Assembly: GCF_030252345.1 (NCBI RefSeq)
Contig: NZ_CP126980.1
Coordinates: forward strand, 5,037,501-5,101,500
Source of the DNA: Actinoplanes oblitus
GTDB lineage: Bacteria > Actinomycetota > Actinomycetes > Mycobacteriales > Micromonosporaceae
DNA: 64,000 nt
Direction: 5' to 3'
Shown here: in pieces, positions 41,712 through 49,427 of the stretch
Numbering within the stretch: position 1 is the stretch's first letter
How the letters are laid out: each line of letters starts with the position of its first letter
Made by a program: the position numbers and the translations under genes
The notes under the pieces: model-generated
Database searches by the model: none
What the model was told of the DNA's origin: nothing
The model's input: only the letters and a program-made list of their open reading frames with translations

Positions 41712-43057
41712 GAGCCCTCCTGCAGGCGACGGCCGGTTGCGGCGGCCCAGTCGTCGGGCCCACCGGTCAGCACGGCCAGATCGCGGCGGCCGGTGCGCTC
41801 GAGCACGGTGGCGGCGGTCATAGCCCGTTCGCCGTGCCCGCACATCACCACCGCGGGCCCGGTCGGCACCGGGTCGCCGGCGCCGGGCAGCTGGCCGAGC
41901 TCGACGTGGACGGCGCCGGGCAGGTGCCCGCCGCCGTATTCGGCGGCCTGCCGGATGTCGAGCACCGGCGCGTCGACCTGATTGGGGCGGACCAGCCGGG
42001 TGGTGATGACCTCACCGGCCCACGCGGGCATGCCACCGGCGAGCTCGCCGGCCAGGCGCTCAAATCCGATGTTCAGCGCCGGCCACAGGATGTCGGCCGG
42101 GTTCTGGTCGTGGTTGCGCACGATCACCACAGGGACCTCGGGGCTGACGAGCCAGCCGAGCCAGGTGGCGAACTGCGTGCGCAGCGGTATCGCGATCGCG
42201 CCGGGAATGTGCCCGGCGGCGACATCGGCCACCGGCCGCACGTCCACGATCACCGCGCCGTCGGCGAGCAGCCGGCGGACCTCGCCCTCGGACAGGTGCG
42301 GCAGCGCCGGGGTGGTGTCGACGACGGCGGGGCCGCGCCGGTTGACCTCGGCCAGCCACCGGAAGTACGCCGGGTAGGAGCCCAGCGAGCCGACGAGTTG
42401 GGCGACGAACGCGTCGACGTCCGGCGCGGCCAGCAGCGGGTTGCCGGCCCTCTCCGCACCGATGGTGCTGGTGCGGGCAGCGCCGGGCGGGGCGGAGCAG
42501 AACGAGCCGGCGCCGTGGGTGGGCCACACATGGGTGGCGTCCGGGAGCGTCGCGAGGCGGTGCACCGACGCGTACTGAGCCCGGGTCAGCTCGGCGGTGC
42601 GGTCGTCGCCGAGCAGGTCGGTGCGGGCGGCGGACCCGACGATCAACGACCCGCCGGTGAACACCCCCACCGGCGCCGGGCCGTCGAGCAGCAGGAACGA
42701 CAGGTGCTCGTCGGTGTGCCCGGGCGTCGCGAGAGCGCGCAGCGTGAGCCCGCCGAGGTCCACCTCGTCACCGTCGGCCAGACCGCGATGGTCGAACGCG
42801 CGCATCCCGGCCACCGAAGCCAGGATCTGCGCGCCGTCGGTCGCTGCCAGCTGCACGGCGCCGGAGAGGAAGTCGGCGTGCAGGTGGGTGTCGGCCGCCC
42901 AAGCCACCGTCAGGCCCCGTCGGCCCGCTGCGGCCCGTAGTGCCCGCAGATCCCGGGGCGCGTCCACGGCCAAGGCCCGGCCGTCGCCGGTGTCGAGCAG
43001 GTAGGCGCTGTTGCCTAAACCCTGGTCCACCAGCGGGATCAACCGCTCTTGCTGCAT
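41708..43057 (-). CDS. MBL-fold persulfide-dioxygenase-like protein with two rhodanese domains
   Basis: 449 residues from MQQERLIPLVDQGLG. The MBL domain covers residues 1-240 (ADTHLHADFLSGA, TPGHTDEHLSF, VFTGGSLIVGSAARTDLLGD). The first rhodanese (260-345, VIVDVRPVADVAAGHIPGA) has VIVRNHDQ where the active Cys would be. The second (355-449) has VVMCGHGERAMTA with Cys. Relative to ETHE1-type enzymes, HxHADH is HLHADF and FTGD is FTGG. It acts in persulfide or thiosulfate metabolism if active. Operon with the MFS gene; divergent from the ArsR-rhodanese gene. Confidence 0.88.
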   Translation of the reverse strand: MQQERLIPLVDQGLGNSAYLLDTGDGRALAVDAPRDLRALRAAAGRRGLTVAWAADTHLHADFLSGAVQLAATDGAQILASVAGMRAFDHRGLADGDEVDLGGLTLRALATPGHTDEHLSFLLLDGPAPVGVFTGGSLIVGSAARTDLLGDDRTAELTRAQYASVHRLATLPDATHVWPTHGAGSFCSAPPGAARTSTIGAERAGNPLLAAPDVDAFVAQLVGSLGSYPAYFRWLAEVNRRGPAVVDTTPALPHLSEGEVRRLLADGAVIVDVRPVADVAAGHIPGAIAIPLRTQFATWLGWLVSPEVPVVIVRNHDQNPADILWPALNIGFERLAGELAGGMPAWAGEVITTRLVRPNQVDAPVLDIRQAAEYGGGHLPGAVHVELGQLPGAGDPVPTGPAVVMCGHGERAMTAATVLERTGRRDLAVLTGGPDDWAAATGRRLQEGS

Positions 43058-43137
43058 CTGAACCACACCCTCCGGCCCGGGACGGCGGATCCCGCCCACA
43101 TCTACTACACTATTCCACAGAACATTGGAGGATGGTC

Positions 43138-43806
43138 ATGGGTGATCCGGTTGCCAAAGCCGAGCTGTTCGACTCCCTCGCCCGCGTCGGCAAGGCCCTG
43201 GGCAGCGGCAAGCGCCTGGAACTGCTGGACCTGCTCGCCCAAGGCGAACGCAGCGTCGAGGCTCTGGCCCGCGCCGCTCACCTCGGGGTGACCACCTGCT
43301 CGGCGCACCTGCAGACGCTGCGCCAAGCCGGGCTGGTCGCGACCCGCCGCGACGGCACCAAAATCCACTACCGGCTCGCCGGGCCGGATGTGGCCGCGCT
43401 GTACGCGCTGCTGCGCGACGTCGCGGCGAACCGTTCCGCCGCGGCCGCCGCCGCACGCGACGCCTACCTCGGCGCCGACGACACCGACATCATCGGCCGC
43501 GAGGAGTTGCAGCGGCGCCTGGCCGCGGGGGAGGTGATCGCCGTGGACGTGCGCCCGGCCGAGGAGTACACCGCGGGCCACATCCCCGGCGCCGTCTCCA
43601 TCCCCCTGGACCAGCTCGCCAACCGGCTGGCCGACCTACCCACCGGCGTCGACCTGGTGGCCTACTGCCGCGGCGCGTACTGCGTGCTGGCCCACGACGC
43701 TGTCCGACTCCTGACCGCCCGCGGCCGCCACGCCGCCCGACTGGCCGACGGGATGCTCGAATGGCGGCTGGCCGACCTGCCCGTTGACGTCACCACCGCG
43801 GCGTAA
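43138..43806 (+). CDS. ArsR-type regulator fused to a rhodanese domain
   Basis: 222 residues; the start at 43138 has GGAGG six bases before it. An ArsR HTH (LGSGKRLELLDLLAQGERSV, then LGVTTCSAHLQTLRQAGLVA) occupies residues 15-95. A rhodanese domain follows from 120: VIAVDVRPAEEYTAGHIPGA and the active-site loop DLVAYCRGAYCVLAHDAVRL. The fusion is known as a sulfur- or persulfide-responsive regulator. It is divergent from the MBL-rhodanese/MFS operon (80 bases), its probable target. Confidence 0.92.
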   Translation: MGDPVAKAELFDSLARVGKALGSGKRLELLDLLAQGERSVEALARAAHLGVTTCSAHLQTLRQAGLVATRRDGTKIHYRLAGPDVAALYALLRDVAANRSAAAAAARDAYLGADDTDIIGREELQRRLAAGEVIAVDVRPAEEYTAGHIPGAVSIPLDQLANRLADLPTGVDLVAYCRGAYCVLAHDAVRLLTARGRHAARLADGMLEWRLADLPVDVTTAA

Positions 43807-43924
43807 CCGCCGGCCGGCGCGCACCTGGACGCGGTGGCCACCGTGCAAGGCGGGTCAGCGGCCCGGATCGTGCGTGCCGTCCGGCGCTCACCAGGAAACC
43901 GACGCCGAGCGTCTCACGATGATC

Positions 43925-44085
43925 ACTGTCCTGCTCCCAACGCGAGACGTCTGGTCATGTCGAGCTTGACCTCGCCGTACGCGGCCACGTGGGCTCAGAA
44001 CAGCGCGCCGGTCGGCGTCGGTGAGCTGGCCTACCCACGCCGAAATGCGTGGAGTCCGAGCCACCGCCGTGGAGCTGGCACCCCA
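43925..44085 (-). pseudogene. Tn3 transposase C-terminal scrap
   Basis: The minus strand reads ISAWVGQLTDADRRA, then after a one-base frame shift ALF-stop-AHVAAYGEVKLDM followed by TRRLALGAG and a stop. This resembles the extreme C-terminus of actinobacterial Tn3 transposases (…LFWSHVxPYGEVxLDM…). A frameshift and a TGA in place of the expected Trp show decay. The rest of the 43807-44162 gap has no gene. Confidence 0.45.
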
Positions 44086-44162
44086 CATGTGCCGTACCGT
44101 CGGCGGCCGGTCCGTCCACCGGGTGCTGAGGCCACCGGCCCGGCGCGATCCGCCCGATGTGG

Positions 44163-44645
44163 TCACGGAGTTGGCCCAGGCGGGTTGCCGGCGGCGAGCC
44201 GGCGCGCCAGCTGGTTCAGGCCGGCGCGGATCAGATCGCCGTACGCGTCGTCGCCGAGCGCGCCGATCGCAGTCCGGGCCAGGTCGAGCTGCTCGCGGGC
44301 GCGGTCGAGGTCACCGAGCCGGCGGTAGCAGTCGCCCAGGTTGAGATGCAGGGACGGGTACAGGGCGGCGACCGTCATGGGCACCCCGGCGTGGGCGAGA
44401 CGCTCGTCGGTGAGCGAGCCGGCGGCGGTGAGGGCTCGCTGGTCCCAGAGCAGTTCCTGGTGGGGGTCGTCCTGCACGTCGGCCATGGCGTGGGCCAGGA
44501 CGCAGACGTGCAGCGGGTCGCCGCGGCCGGCGCCGATCTCCGCCCAGATCCGGGTGAAGAGGTCGCGGGCGGCCGCGCGCCGGCCCCGCTGGTGGTGCAG
44601 CGCGACGCCGTGGTTGATCCGGGAGAGCGTGACGTCGGTGATCAT
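44163..44645 (-). CDS. TPR-like protein of unknown function
   Basis: 160 residues from MITDVTLSRINHGVALHHQR, with AGGGAGCC before the ATG. Helical pairs GRRAAARDLFTRIWAEIGAG, HVCVLAHAMADVQDDPHQEL and LNLGDCYRRLGDLDRAREQL fit two to three TPR units. Similar small proteins are common in Streptomyces and Micromonosporaceae without known role. It is separated from the terC gene by 57 bases on the same strand. Confidence 0.72.
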   Translation of the reverse strand: MITDVTLSRINHGVALHHQRGRRAAARDLFTRIWAEIGAGRGDPLHVCVLAHAMADVQDDPHQELLWDQRALTAAGSLTDERLAHAGVPMTVAALYPSLHLNLGDCYRRLGDLDRAREQLDLARTAIGALGDDAYGDLIRAGLNQLARRLAAGNPPGPTP

Positions 44646-44702
44646 GCGTGGCTCCCTGATCGCGAACATGAAGATCTTGATGTTGATCGGTATCGGTCGG
44701 CC

Positions 44703-45698
44703 TTAGCGGCGTGGGCTGACCTTGGCGGCAGCGTCCAGGCGCGCTTTGATCACTGAGGCGATCGCGGTGAGCACGAGGGTCGCGGCGATCACCGACAGGG
44801 ACACGCCGATGCTGATGTGCGGTGCCCAGCCGACCGGGCGGCCGCCGTTGAGAAACGGAAGGTTGTTTTCGGACAGTGCCTGGAGGACGAGTTTGACGCC
44901 GATGAAGCCGAGCACCACCCCCAGGCCGACCGACAGGTAGACGAAGCGGTCGAGCAGGCCGCCGAGCAGGAAGTACAGCTGGCGCAGGCCCATCATGGCG
45001 AAAACGGTCGCCGTGAAGATCAGGTAGGGCTGGTCGGTGAGGCCGAAGATGGCCGGCAGCGAGTCCAGCGCGAAGATCACGTCGGTGGTGCCGATCGCGA
45101 TGAGGACCACGATCAGCGGGGTGAGCCGGCGGCGGCCGCGGGCGTCGCGGGTGGTCAGCCGGGCGTTGTCGTAGGTGCCGGTCATCGGCAGCACGCGCCG
45201 CGCCCACCGGATGATCAGGTTCTCGGTGTACTCCGGTTCGTTGCTGTCGTAGCCGAAGATCCGGACCGCGGTGTAGATCAGAAAGCCGCCGAAGATGTAG
45301 AAAACCCAGGTGAACCGGCTGATCGCGGCCGCGCCGAGGGCGATGAAGGCGCCGCGCAGCAGCAGCGACAGGATGATCCCGACGAGCAGCACCTTCTGCT
45401 GGTGGCGGCGTTCGATCCGGAACCGCGCCATGATGATCACGAAGACGAACAGGTTGTCGACCGACAGGCTGTACTCGGTGAGCCATCCGGCCAGGTACTG
45501 CCCGGCGGCCTCGCCGTCGAAGCGCAGCCAGAGGAATCCGGCGAACAGCAGCGCCAGGACGATGTAGCCGGTCACCCACAGGGCGCATTCGCGCAGCGAC
45601 GGCTCGTGCGGGCGCCGCCCGACCATGGCCAGGTCGGCCAACACCAGGGCACCGAGACCGACCAGGGTGACCGTCCACAACCAGCCGGTGATCTCCAC
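44703..45698 (-). CDS. TerC/Alx-family integral membrane protein
   Basis: 331 residues from a GTG with GGGAGG upstream. Nine or so membrane segments. The family signatures are TEYSLSVDNLFVFVIIMARF near residue 75 and IAIGTTDVIFALDSLPAIFG near residue 205, each with acidic residues inside the membrane. LLLRGAFIALGAAAISRFTW and FVYLSVGLGVVLGFIGVKLV are also typical. Members are linked to tellurite resistance, manganese export and metallation of secreted proteins. Confidence 0.93.
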   Translation of the reverse strand: MEITGWLWTVTLVGLGALVLADLAMVGRRPHEPSLRECALWVTGYIVLALLFAGFLWLRFDGEAAGQYLAGWLTEYSLSVDNLFVFVIIMARFRIERRHQQKVLLVGIILSLLLRGAFIALGAAAISRFTWVFYIFGGFLIYTAVRIFGYDSNEPEYTENLIIRWARRVLPMTGTYDNARLTTRDARGRRRLTPLIVVLIAIGTTDVIFALDSLPAIFGLTDQPYLIFTATVFAMMGLRQLYFLLGGLLDRFVYLSVGLGVVLGFIGVKLVLQALSENNLPFLNGGRPVGWAPHISIGVSLSVIAATLVLTAIASVIKARLDAAAKVSPRR

Positions 45699-46009
45699 GG
45701 GCGGCAACCTCCCAGCAGTACCACGGCGACGGGGAACCACCAGCAGCGTCCCAGAGATCTGCCGGGTGAGGAACCCCGCCGGACATCAGCCGCTATTTAT
45801 CCAGCGGCCGGGCCGGCTACCATCCCGGTCGGATATCCGACGCCGCTCGCGGACATCCCGGTGCGAGGTCCGCGCGATTTCCGGTACGCCCTGAGCGGTG
45901 CACCGGGACGTCCACCGCGACCCGCGCAGGCGCTCGCCGACCGGACCCGGTGCCGACGGCGCAAGCCTCCACCTCGGATGCTGCCGACGGTGCTGCCTGG
46001 CAGGGGCGC
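45699..46009. other. Intergenic region between terC and tetR
   Basis: About 310 bases. A perfect 14-base palindrome, GTCGGATATCCGAC, lies at 45828-45841. TTTCCGGTACGCCC, a motif repeated at several other gene borders, lies at 45879-45891. ATTTATCCAG near 45795 is an AT-rich spot that may belong to the terC promoter. No coding frame is convincing. Confidence 0.5.
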
Positions 46010-46552
46010 TCAGGGCGCGACGAGTTCGCGGACCCACGCGACGGCGACGGGCGCCTGCTCGGCTGACCCGCCGTGCAGGCCACCGATCAGCAGCCAGATG
46101 CGGTCCGCGTCGCGCGCCGGCTTGCCGAGGGCGGCGACGAGGTCGTCGACCTGGGCGCGGGTGTCGCGCAGGTACGTCTTCGCGATGCGGGCCGGCTCGT
46201 CGTCCTCGCCGGGGAACTCGGTCAGGTAGTTGCGGAAGGCGCAACCCCGGTACGCCGGGTCGCTGACCAGCTCGGCGACCTCGCTGACCAGGGCGACCAG
46301 TCGCGCGGCCGGGTCGGTGGCCGGGCGCAGGGCCGCACCGATCGACCGGTCGCGCTCGGCGCGGACCAGGCTCAGATAGGCGGCGGCCAGGTCGGCCTTG
46401 CTGGGGAAGTGCCGGTAGAGCAGGTTCTTGCCGCAGCCGGCGGCGTCGATGACCTGGGCCATGCCGACGGCGCGCACGCCGTGGCGGTAGAACAGGCCGC
46501 TGGCGGTGCGCAGGATCGCGTCGCGGGTTCCGGGGGTCGGTGTGCGCGGCAT
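46010..46552 (-). CDS. TetR-family repressor
   Basis: 180 residues. The HTH is RDAILRTASGLFYRHGVRAV then GMAQVIDAAGCGKNLLYRHF, of the AcrR/TetR type. The C-terminal half (AELVSDPAYRGCAFRNYLTE, PARIAKTYLRDTRAQVDDLV) resembles the TetR_C_33-type domain. It is divergent from the thiolase gene, and two matching palindromes lie between them, so it likely represses both. Confidence 0.9.
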   Translation of the reverse strand: MPRTPTPGTRDAILRTASGLFYRHGVRAVGMAQVIDAAGCGKNLLYRHFPSKADLAAAYLSLVRAERDRSIGAALRPATDPAARLVALVSEVAELVSDPAYRGCAFRNYLTEFPGEDDEPARIAKTYLRDTRAQVDDLVAALGKPARDADRIWLLIGGLHGGSAEQAPVAVAWVRELVAP

Positions 46553-46566
46553 AGTGACGATGGTAA

Positions 46567-46612
46567 CGGACCACTCGGTCCGCTACCCCGCTAGGCTGGG
46601 ACCGATCGGTCC
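46567..46612. promoter_or_regulatory. Tandem TetR operators
   Basis: Two dyads sharing the half-site GGACC/GGTCC: CGGACC-ACTC-GGTCCG at 46567-46582, and the perfect palindrome GGACCGATCGGTCC at 46599-46612. Centres are 31 bases apart, about three helical turns. They lie between the TetR start (46552) and the thiolase start (46638). Confidence 0.75.
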
Positions 46613-46637
46613 GGAACGACATTGCAGGAGGAACCCG

Positions 46638-47819
46638 ATGCGAGACGCCGTCATCGTCGACGCGGTGCGCACCCCGGTGGCCAAGGGAAAGCCGAGCGGC
46701 GCCTACGCCGGCGTGCACCCGGTCACGCTGCACGCCCACGTCTTGCGGTCGCTGGTCGACCGGGTGCCCGGCCTCGACCCGGCCGCGCTCGACGACGTGA
46801 TCGGCGGGGTCGTCGCCCAGGTGGGGGAGCAGTCGACAAACGCCACCCGGCTCGCCGCGTTCGCCGCCGGGTTCCCCGAATCGGTGCCCGGGGTGACAGT
46901 GGACCGGCAGTGCGGCAGCAGCCAGCAGGCGCTCAGCTTCGCCGCGCAGGGCGTGATCTCCGGAGCCTATGACATCGTGATCGCCTCCGGCGCCGAATCC
47001 ATGTCCCGCGTCCCGATCGGCAGCCAGACCCTGGTCGACGGGGCGCGCGCCGACGTCGGCGGGCCGCTGATCACCGACCGCTACCCCGGCGGCCTCATCC
47101 CGCAGGGCGTCGCCGCCGAGCTGATCGCCCGCAAGTGGGGCCTGTCGCGCACCCAGCTCGACGAGTTCGCCCTGCTCAGCCACCAGAACGCGGCGCGCGC
47201 CTGGTCCGCGGGCCGATTCGCGGCGCAGACCGCGCCACTCACGGATCTCCAGACCGACGAGACGGTACGCCCGGACGCGCACCCGGCAGCGATGGCGGCG
47301 CTGCGTCCGAGCTTCGCCGACGAACGGTGGGAGCAGCGCTTCGGCAGCATCGACTGGAAGGTCACCGCCGGCAACTCGAGCCCGGTCAACGACGGTGCCG
47401 CCGCCCTGCTGATCACCACCAGTGAGATCGCGGCCCGCAACGGCTGGCGCCCGCGCGCCCGGATCCACACCGCGGTGGCCGCCGGCGACGACCCGATCTA
47501 CATGCTGACCGGGATCATCCCGGCCACCGCCAAGGTGCTGCGCCGGGCCGGGCTGAGCCTGGCCGACATCGACGCGTTCGAGGTCAACGAGGCGTTCTCC
47601 TCGGTCGTGCTGGCCTGGCTGGCCGAGACCGGCGCGGATCCGGCCCGGGTCAACATGGACGGCGGCGCGATCGCCATCGGCCACCCGCTCGGCGCCAGCG
47701 GCGCCCGGCTGGCCACCACCCTGCTCGGCGTGCTGGAACACACCGGCGGCCGGTTCGGCCTGCAAACCATGTGCGAGGCCGGCGGCACCGCCAACGCCAC
47801 CATCATCGAACGCCTGTAA
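46638..47819 (+). CDS. Acetyl-CoA acyltransferase (thiolase)
   Basis: 393 residues. The acyl-accepting Cys is residue 92 in VDRQCGSSQQALSF. The second conserved block is GAESMSRVPIGSQT, the His is in GGAIAIGHPLGASGARLATT near residue 352, and the final Cys is in TMCEAGGTANATII near residue 380. It cleaves 3-ketoacyl-CoA, or condenses acetyl-CoA, in fatty-acid metabolism. GCAGGAGGAACCCG precedes the ATG. It is probably regulated by the divergent TetR. Confidence 0.94.
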   Translation: MRDAVIVDAVRTPVAKGKPSGAYAGVHPVTLHAHVLRSLVDRVPGLDPAALDDVIGGVVAQVGEQSTNATRLAAFAAGFPESVPGVTVDRQCGSSQQALSFAAQGVISGAYDIVIASGAESMSRVPIGSQTLVDGARADVGGPLITDRYPGGLIPQGVAAELIARKWGLSRTQLDEFALLSHQNAARAWSAGRFAAQTAPLTDLQTDETVRPDAHPAAMAALRPSFADERWEQRFGSIDWKVTAGNSSPVNDGAAALLITTSEIAARNGWRPRARIHTAVAAGDDPIYMLTGIIPATAKVLRRAGLSLADIDAFEVNEAFSSVVLAWLAETGADPARVNMDGGAIAIGHPLGASGARLATTLLGVLEHTGGRFGLQTMCEAGGTANATIIERL

Positions 47820-47924
47820 GTGCCTTTCCCACTTCACCATCGAGTGGGAGCCGGATCTGAGCGTCACCGGGACCGATGGCGTCACCGCTTGCACGCGTTC
47901 CCCGCGGTATTTCGGCCACGATCG

Positions 47925-48260
47925 CTATTTCACCCGGCCGGAGCAGGAGTTCGCTCCGGCCGGGCAGCGACCCCCGGGCTTGTCGTCCATCCGGACGCTC
48001 GTCCAGTACACGGCGCGTGGGTGCGGCGTCAGGGTCTCCGGTGACAGGCATGGTTCCGGTGGCTTCGGAGCGTCGGAGTAGCCAGCCGTAGCGACGAGCA
48101 CCGTCGGGCCGGTCACCAGCTCGGCAAGGAGCGTGTGGTGCCGAGCCAGAACCATGTCGTCCTCGACTTCTGAGGCTGGATAGCGCTTGTCACCAGGAAG
48201 GGCGTGGAACCGTATCCACCGCTCCCGGACCGCTCCGCGGTCTGCGGGCAGCACCTGCAA
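47925..48260 (-). CDS. Hypothetical protein, probably incomplete
   Basis: About 111 residues with good codon use in ERWIRFHALPGDKRYPASEV and LARHHTLLAELVTGPTVLVA, VYWTSVRMDD. The C-terminal tail KPGGRCPAGANSCSGRVK has the look of out-of-frame sequence, so the gene may be frameshifted after WTSVRMDD and truncated. The start is unclear: TTG at 48260 or GTG at 48254. It resembles small uncharacterised actinobacterial proteins with the phrase ALPxSKRYP, but no name can be given. Confidence 0.5.
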   Translation of the reverse strand: MQVLPADRGAVRERWIRFHALPGDKRYPASEVEDDMVLARHHTLLAELVTGPTVLVATAGYSDAPKPPEPCLSPETLTPHPRAVYWTSVRMDDKPGGRCPAGANSCSGRVK

Positions 48261-48370
48261 CCGGTCGGGTGACGGCTCCGTGCTGCCCTCCGAAGGGCGC
48301 GCCTTCAGCTTGATCCGTGGGTCGTGTCACAGCTCCGCCCGGCCCACCGGGCAGCGCCTATGGTGTCGTG

Positions 48371-49276
48371 ATGCACAGCTTCGCCGAGGCCACCGCCGTC
48401 CACCCCGCCGCCGGCGGCGGGTTCCGCGCCGACCTGGACCCGCAGTGGGCCGTCGGGGACAAGTTGCACGGCGGTTACTTGATGGCAGTCGTCGCCCGCG
48501 CCGTCGCCGCGTCAGCGACAAGCACGGCGTCAGCGACAGGCACGACGGCCGTGGCCACGAGGAGCTCGGCCGACGCCACGAGCACGACGGCCGTCGCCGC
48601 CACAGCGGACAGCGCCTCGGCCGGTGGTGGGCATCCGCACCCGATCGCCATGAGCACGACGTTCCTGCGACCGCCCCGGCCCGGTGCCGCCACCGTCGCC
48701 GTCGAGCTGCTGCGCGCCGGCCGCAGCGCCGCGCAGTATCGCGCCCGGCTGCTGCAGGACGGCGAGCCGTGCGCCGAATCGCTGGTCACCCAGGGTCTCC
48801 TCGACGACGCGCCGCCGTGGTGGACCGGCCAGCCCGCCCCCGAACTGCCCGCCGAGGACGAGTGCCTGCACCTGCCGTCGAACCCACCCGGCGCGGCCTT
48901 CCCGGTCCACCTGCTGGACGTGGTCGAGCACCGCCTCGATCCGGCCTGCCTCGGTTTCGCGATGGGGCGTCCCTCCACGGACGGCCTGGTCAGCGGCCAT
49001 CTGCGGTTGGCCGACGGGACGGACTGGGATCCGTTGAGCCTGCTCGTCGCGCTCGACCCGAGCCCGCCGGTGTCGCTGGCCCTCGGCATCCAGGGGTGGG
49101 CGCCGACGCTGAGCCTCACCGCCTACCTGCGACGGCTGCCCGCCCCGGGACCACTGCGGATGACCATGCGGGCCGCCGAGGTGACCAGCGGGCGGATGGA
49201 CGAGACCGCACTGCTCTGGGACGCCAAGGGGGCACTCGTCGCCCAGGCGACCCAGCTGGCCGCGGTCCGCCCTTAG
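48371..49276 (+). CDS. Acyl-CoA thioesterase-like double hot-dog protein with low-complexity insert
   Basis: 301 residues. The first hot-dog begins DLDPQWAVGDKLHGGYLMAV and resumes with PIAMSTTFLRPPRPGAATVA. In between there are about 45 residues of Ala/Ser/Thr (SATSTASATGTTAVATRSSA and more), encoded by short imperfect repeats. The second hot-dog contains RPSTDGLVSGHLRLADGTDW, then DPLSLLVALDPSPPVSLALG and TAYLRRLPAPGPLRM. This is the TesB-like thioesterase family (4HBT_3). It should hydrolyse acyl-CoA in the cytoplasm. Confidence 0.85.
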   Translation: MHSFAEATAVHPAAGGGFRADLDPQWAVGDKLHGGYLMAVVARAVAASATSTASATGTTAVATRSSADATSTTAVAATADSASAGGGHPHPIAMSTTFLRPPRPGAATVAVELLRAGRSAAQYRARLLQDGEPCAESLVTQGLLDDAPPWWTGQPAPELPAEDECLHLPSNPPGAAFPVHLLDVVEHRLDPACLGFAMGRPSTDGLVSGHLRLADGTDWDPLSLLVALDPSPPVSLALGIQGWAPTLSLTAYLRRLPAPGPLRMTMRAAEVTSGRMDETALLWDAKGALVAQATQLAAVRP

Positions 49277-49318
49277 CAACCCCCTCTCCGGTACGCCCCG
49301 AGGCCCGGCCGCCCCCTG

Positions 49319-49352
49319 GTGACGCCGGCGGCCGGGGCCGTGGGGGCGTCAC
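49319..49352. terminator. Hairpin after the thioesterase gene
   Basis: GTGACGCC (49319-49326) pairs with GGCGTCAC (49345-49352) around a GC-rich 18-base loop. It lies between the convergent thioesterase and the hypothetical gene ending at 49428 and may terminate both. Confidence 0.5.
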
Positions 49353-49427
49353 GGCGAAGTTCGGCAAGTGACAGCCACGAACAGGGCTCGGCGGCCGGAG
49401 CCATGCCGAGGTGCACGGTCGTGGCCG

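Noticed and set aside
43888..44166. A 92-residue minus-strand protein
   Set aside because: Its recognisable part reads better as a frameshifted Tn3 transposase scrap; the N-terminal part has no coding character.
45828..45841. 14-base palindrome GTCGGATATCCGAC as a confident operator
   Set aside because: Only one copy is seen and it is over 100 bases from either neighbouring gene, so it is mentioned but not called as a regulatory feature.
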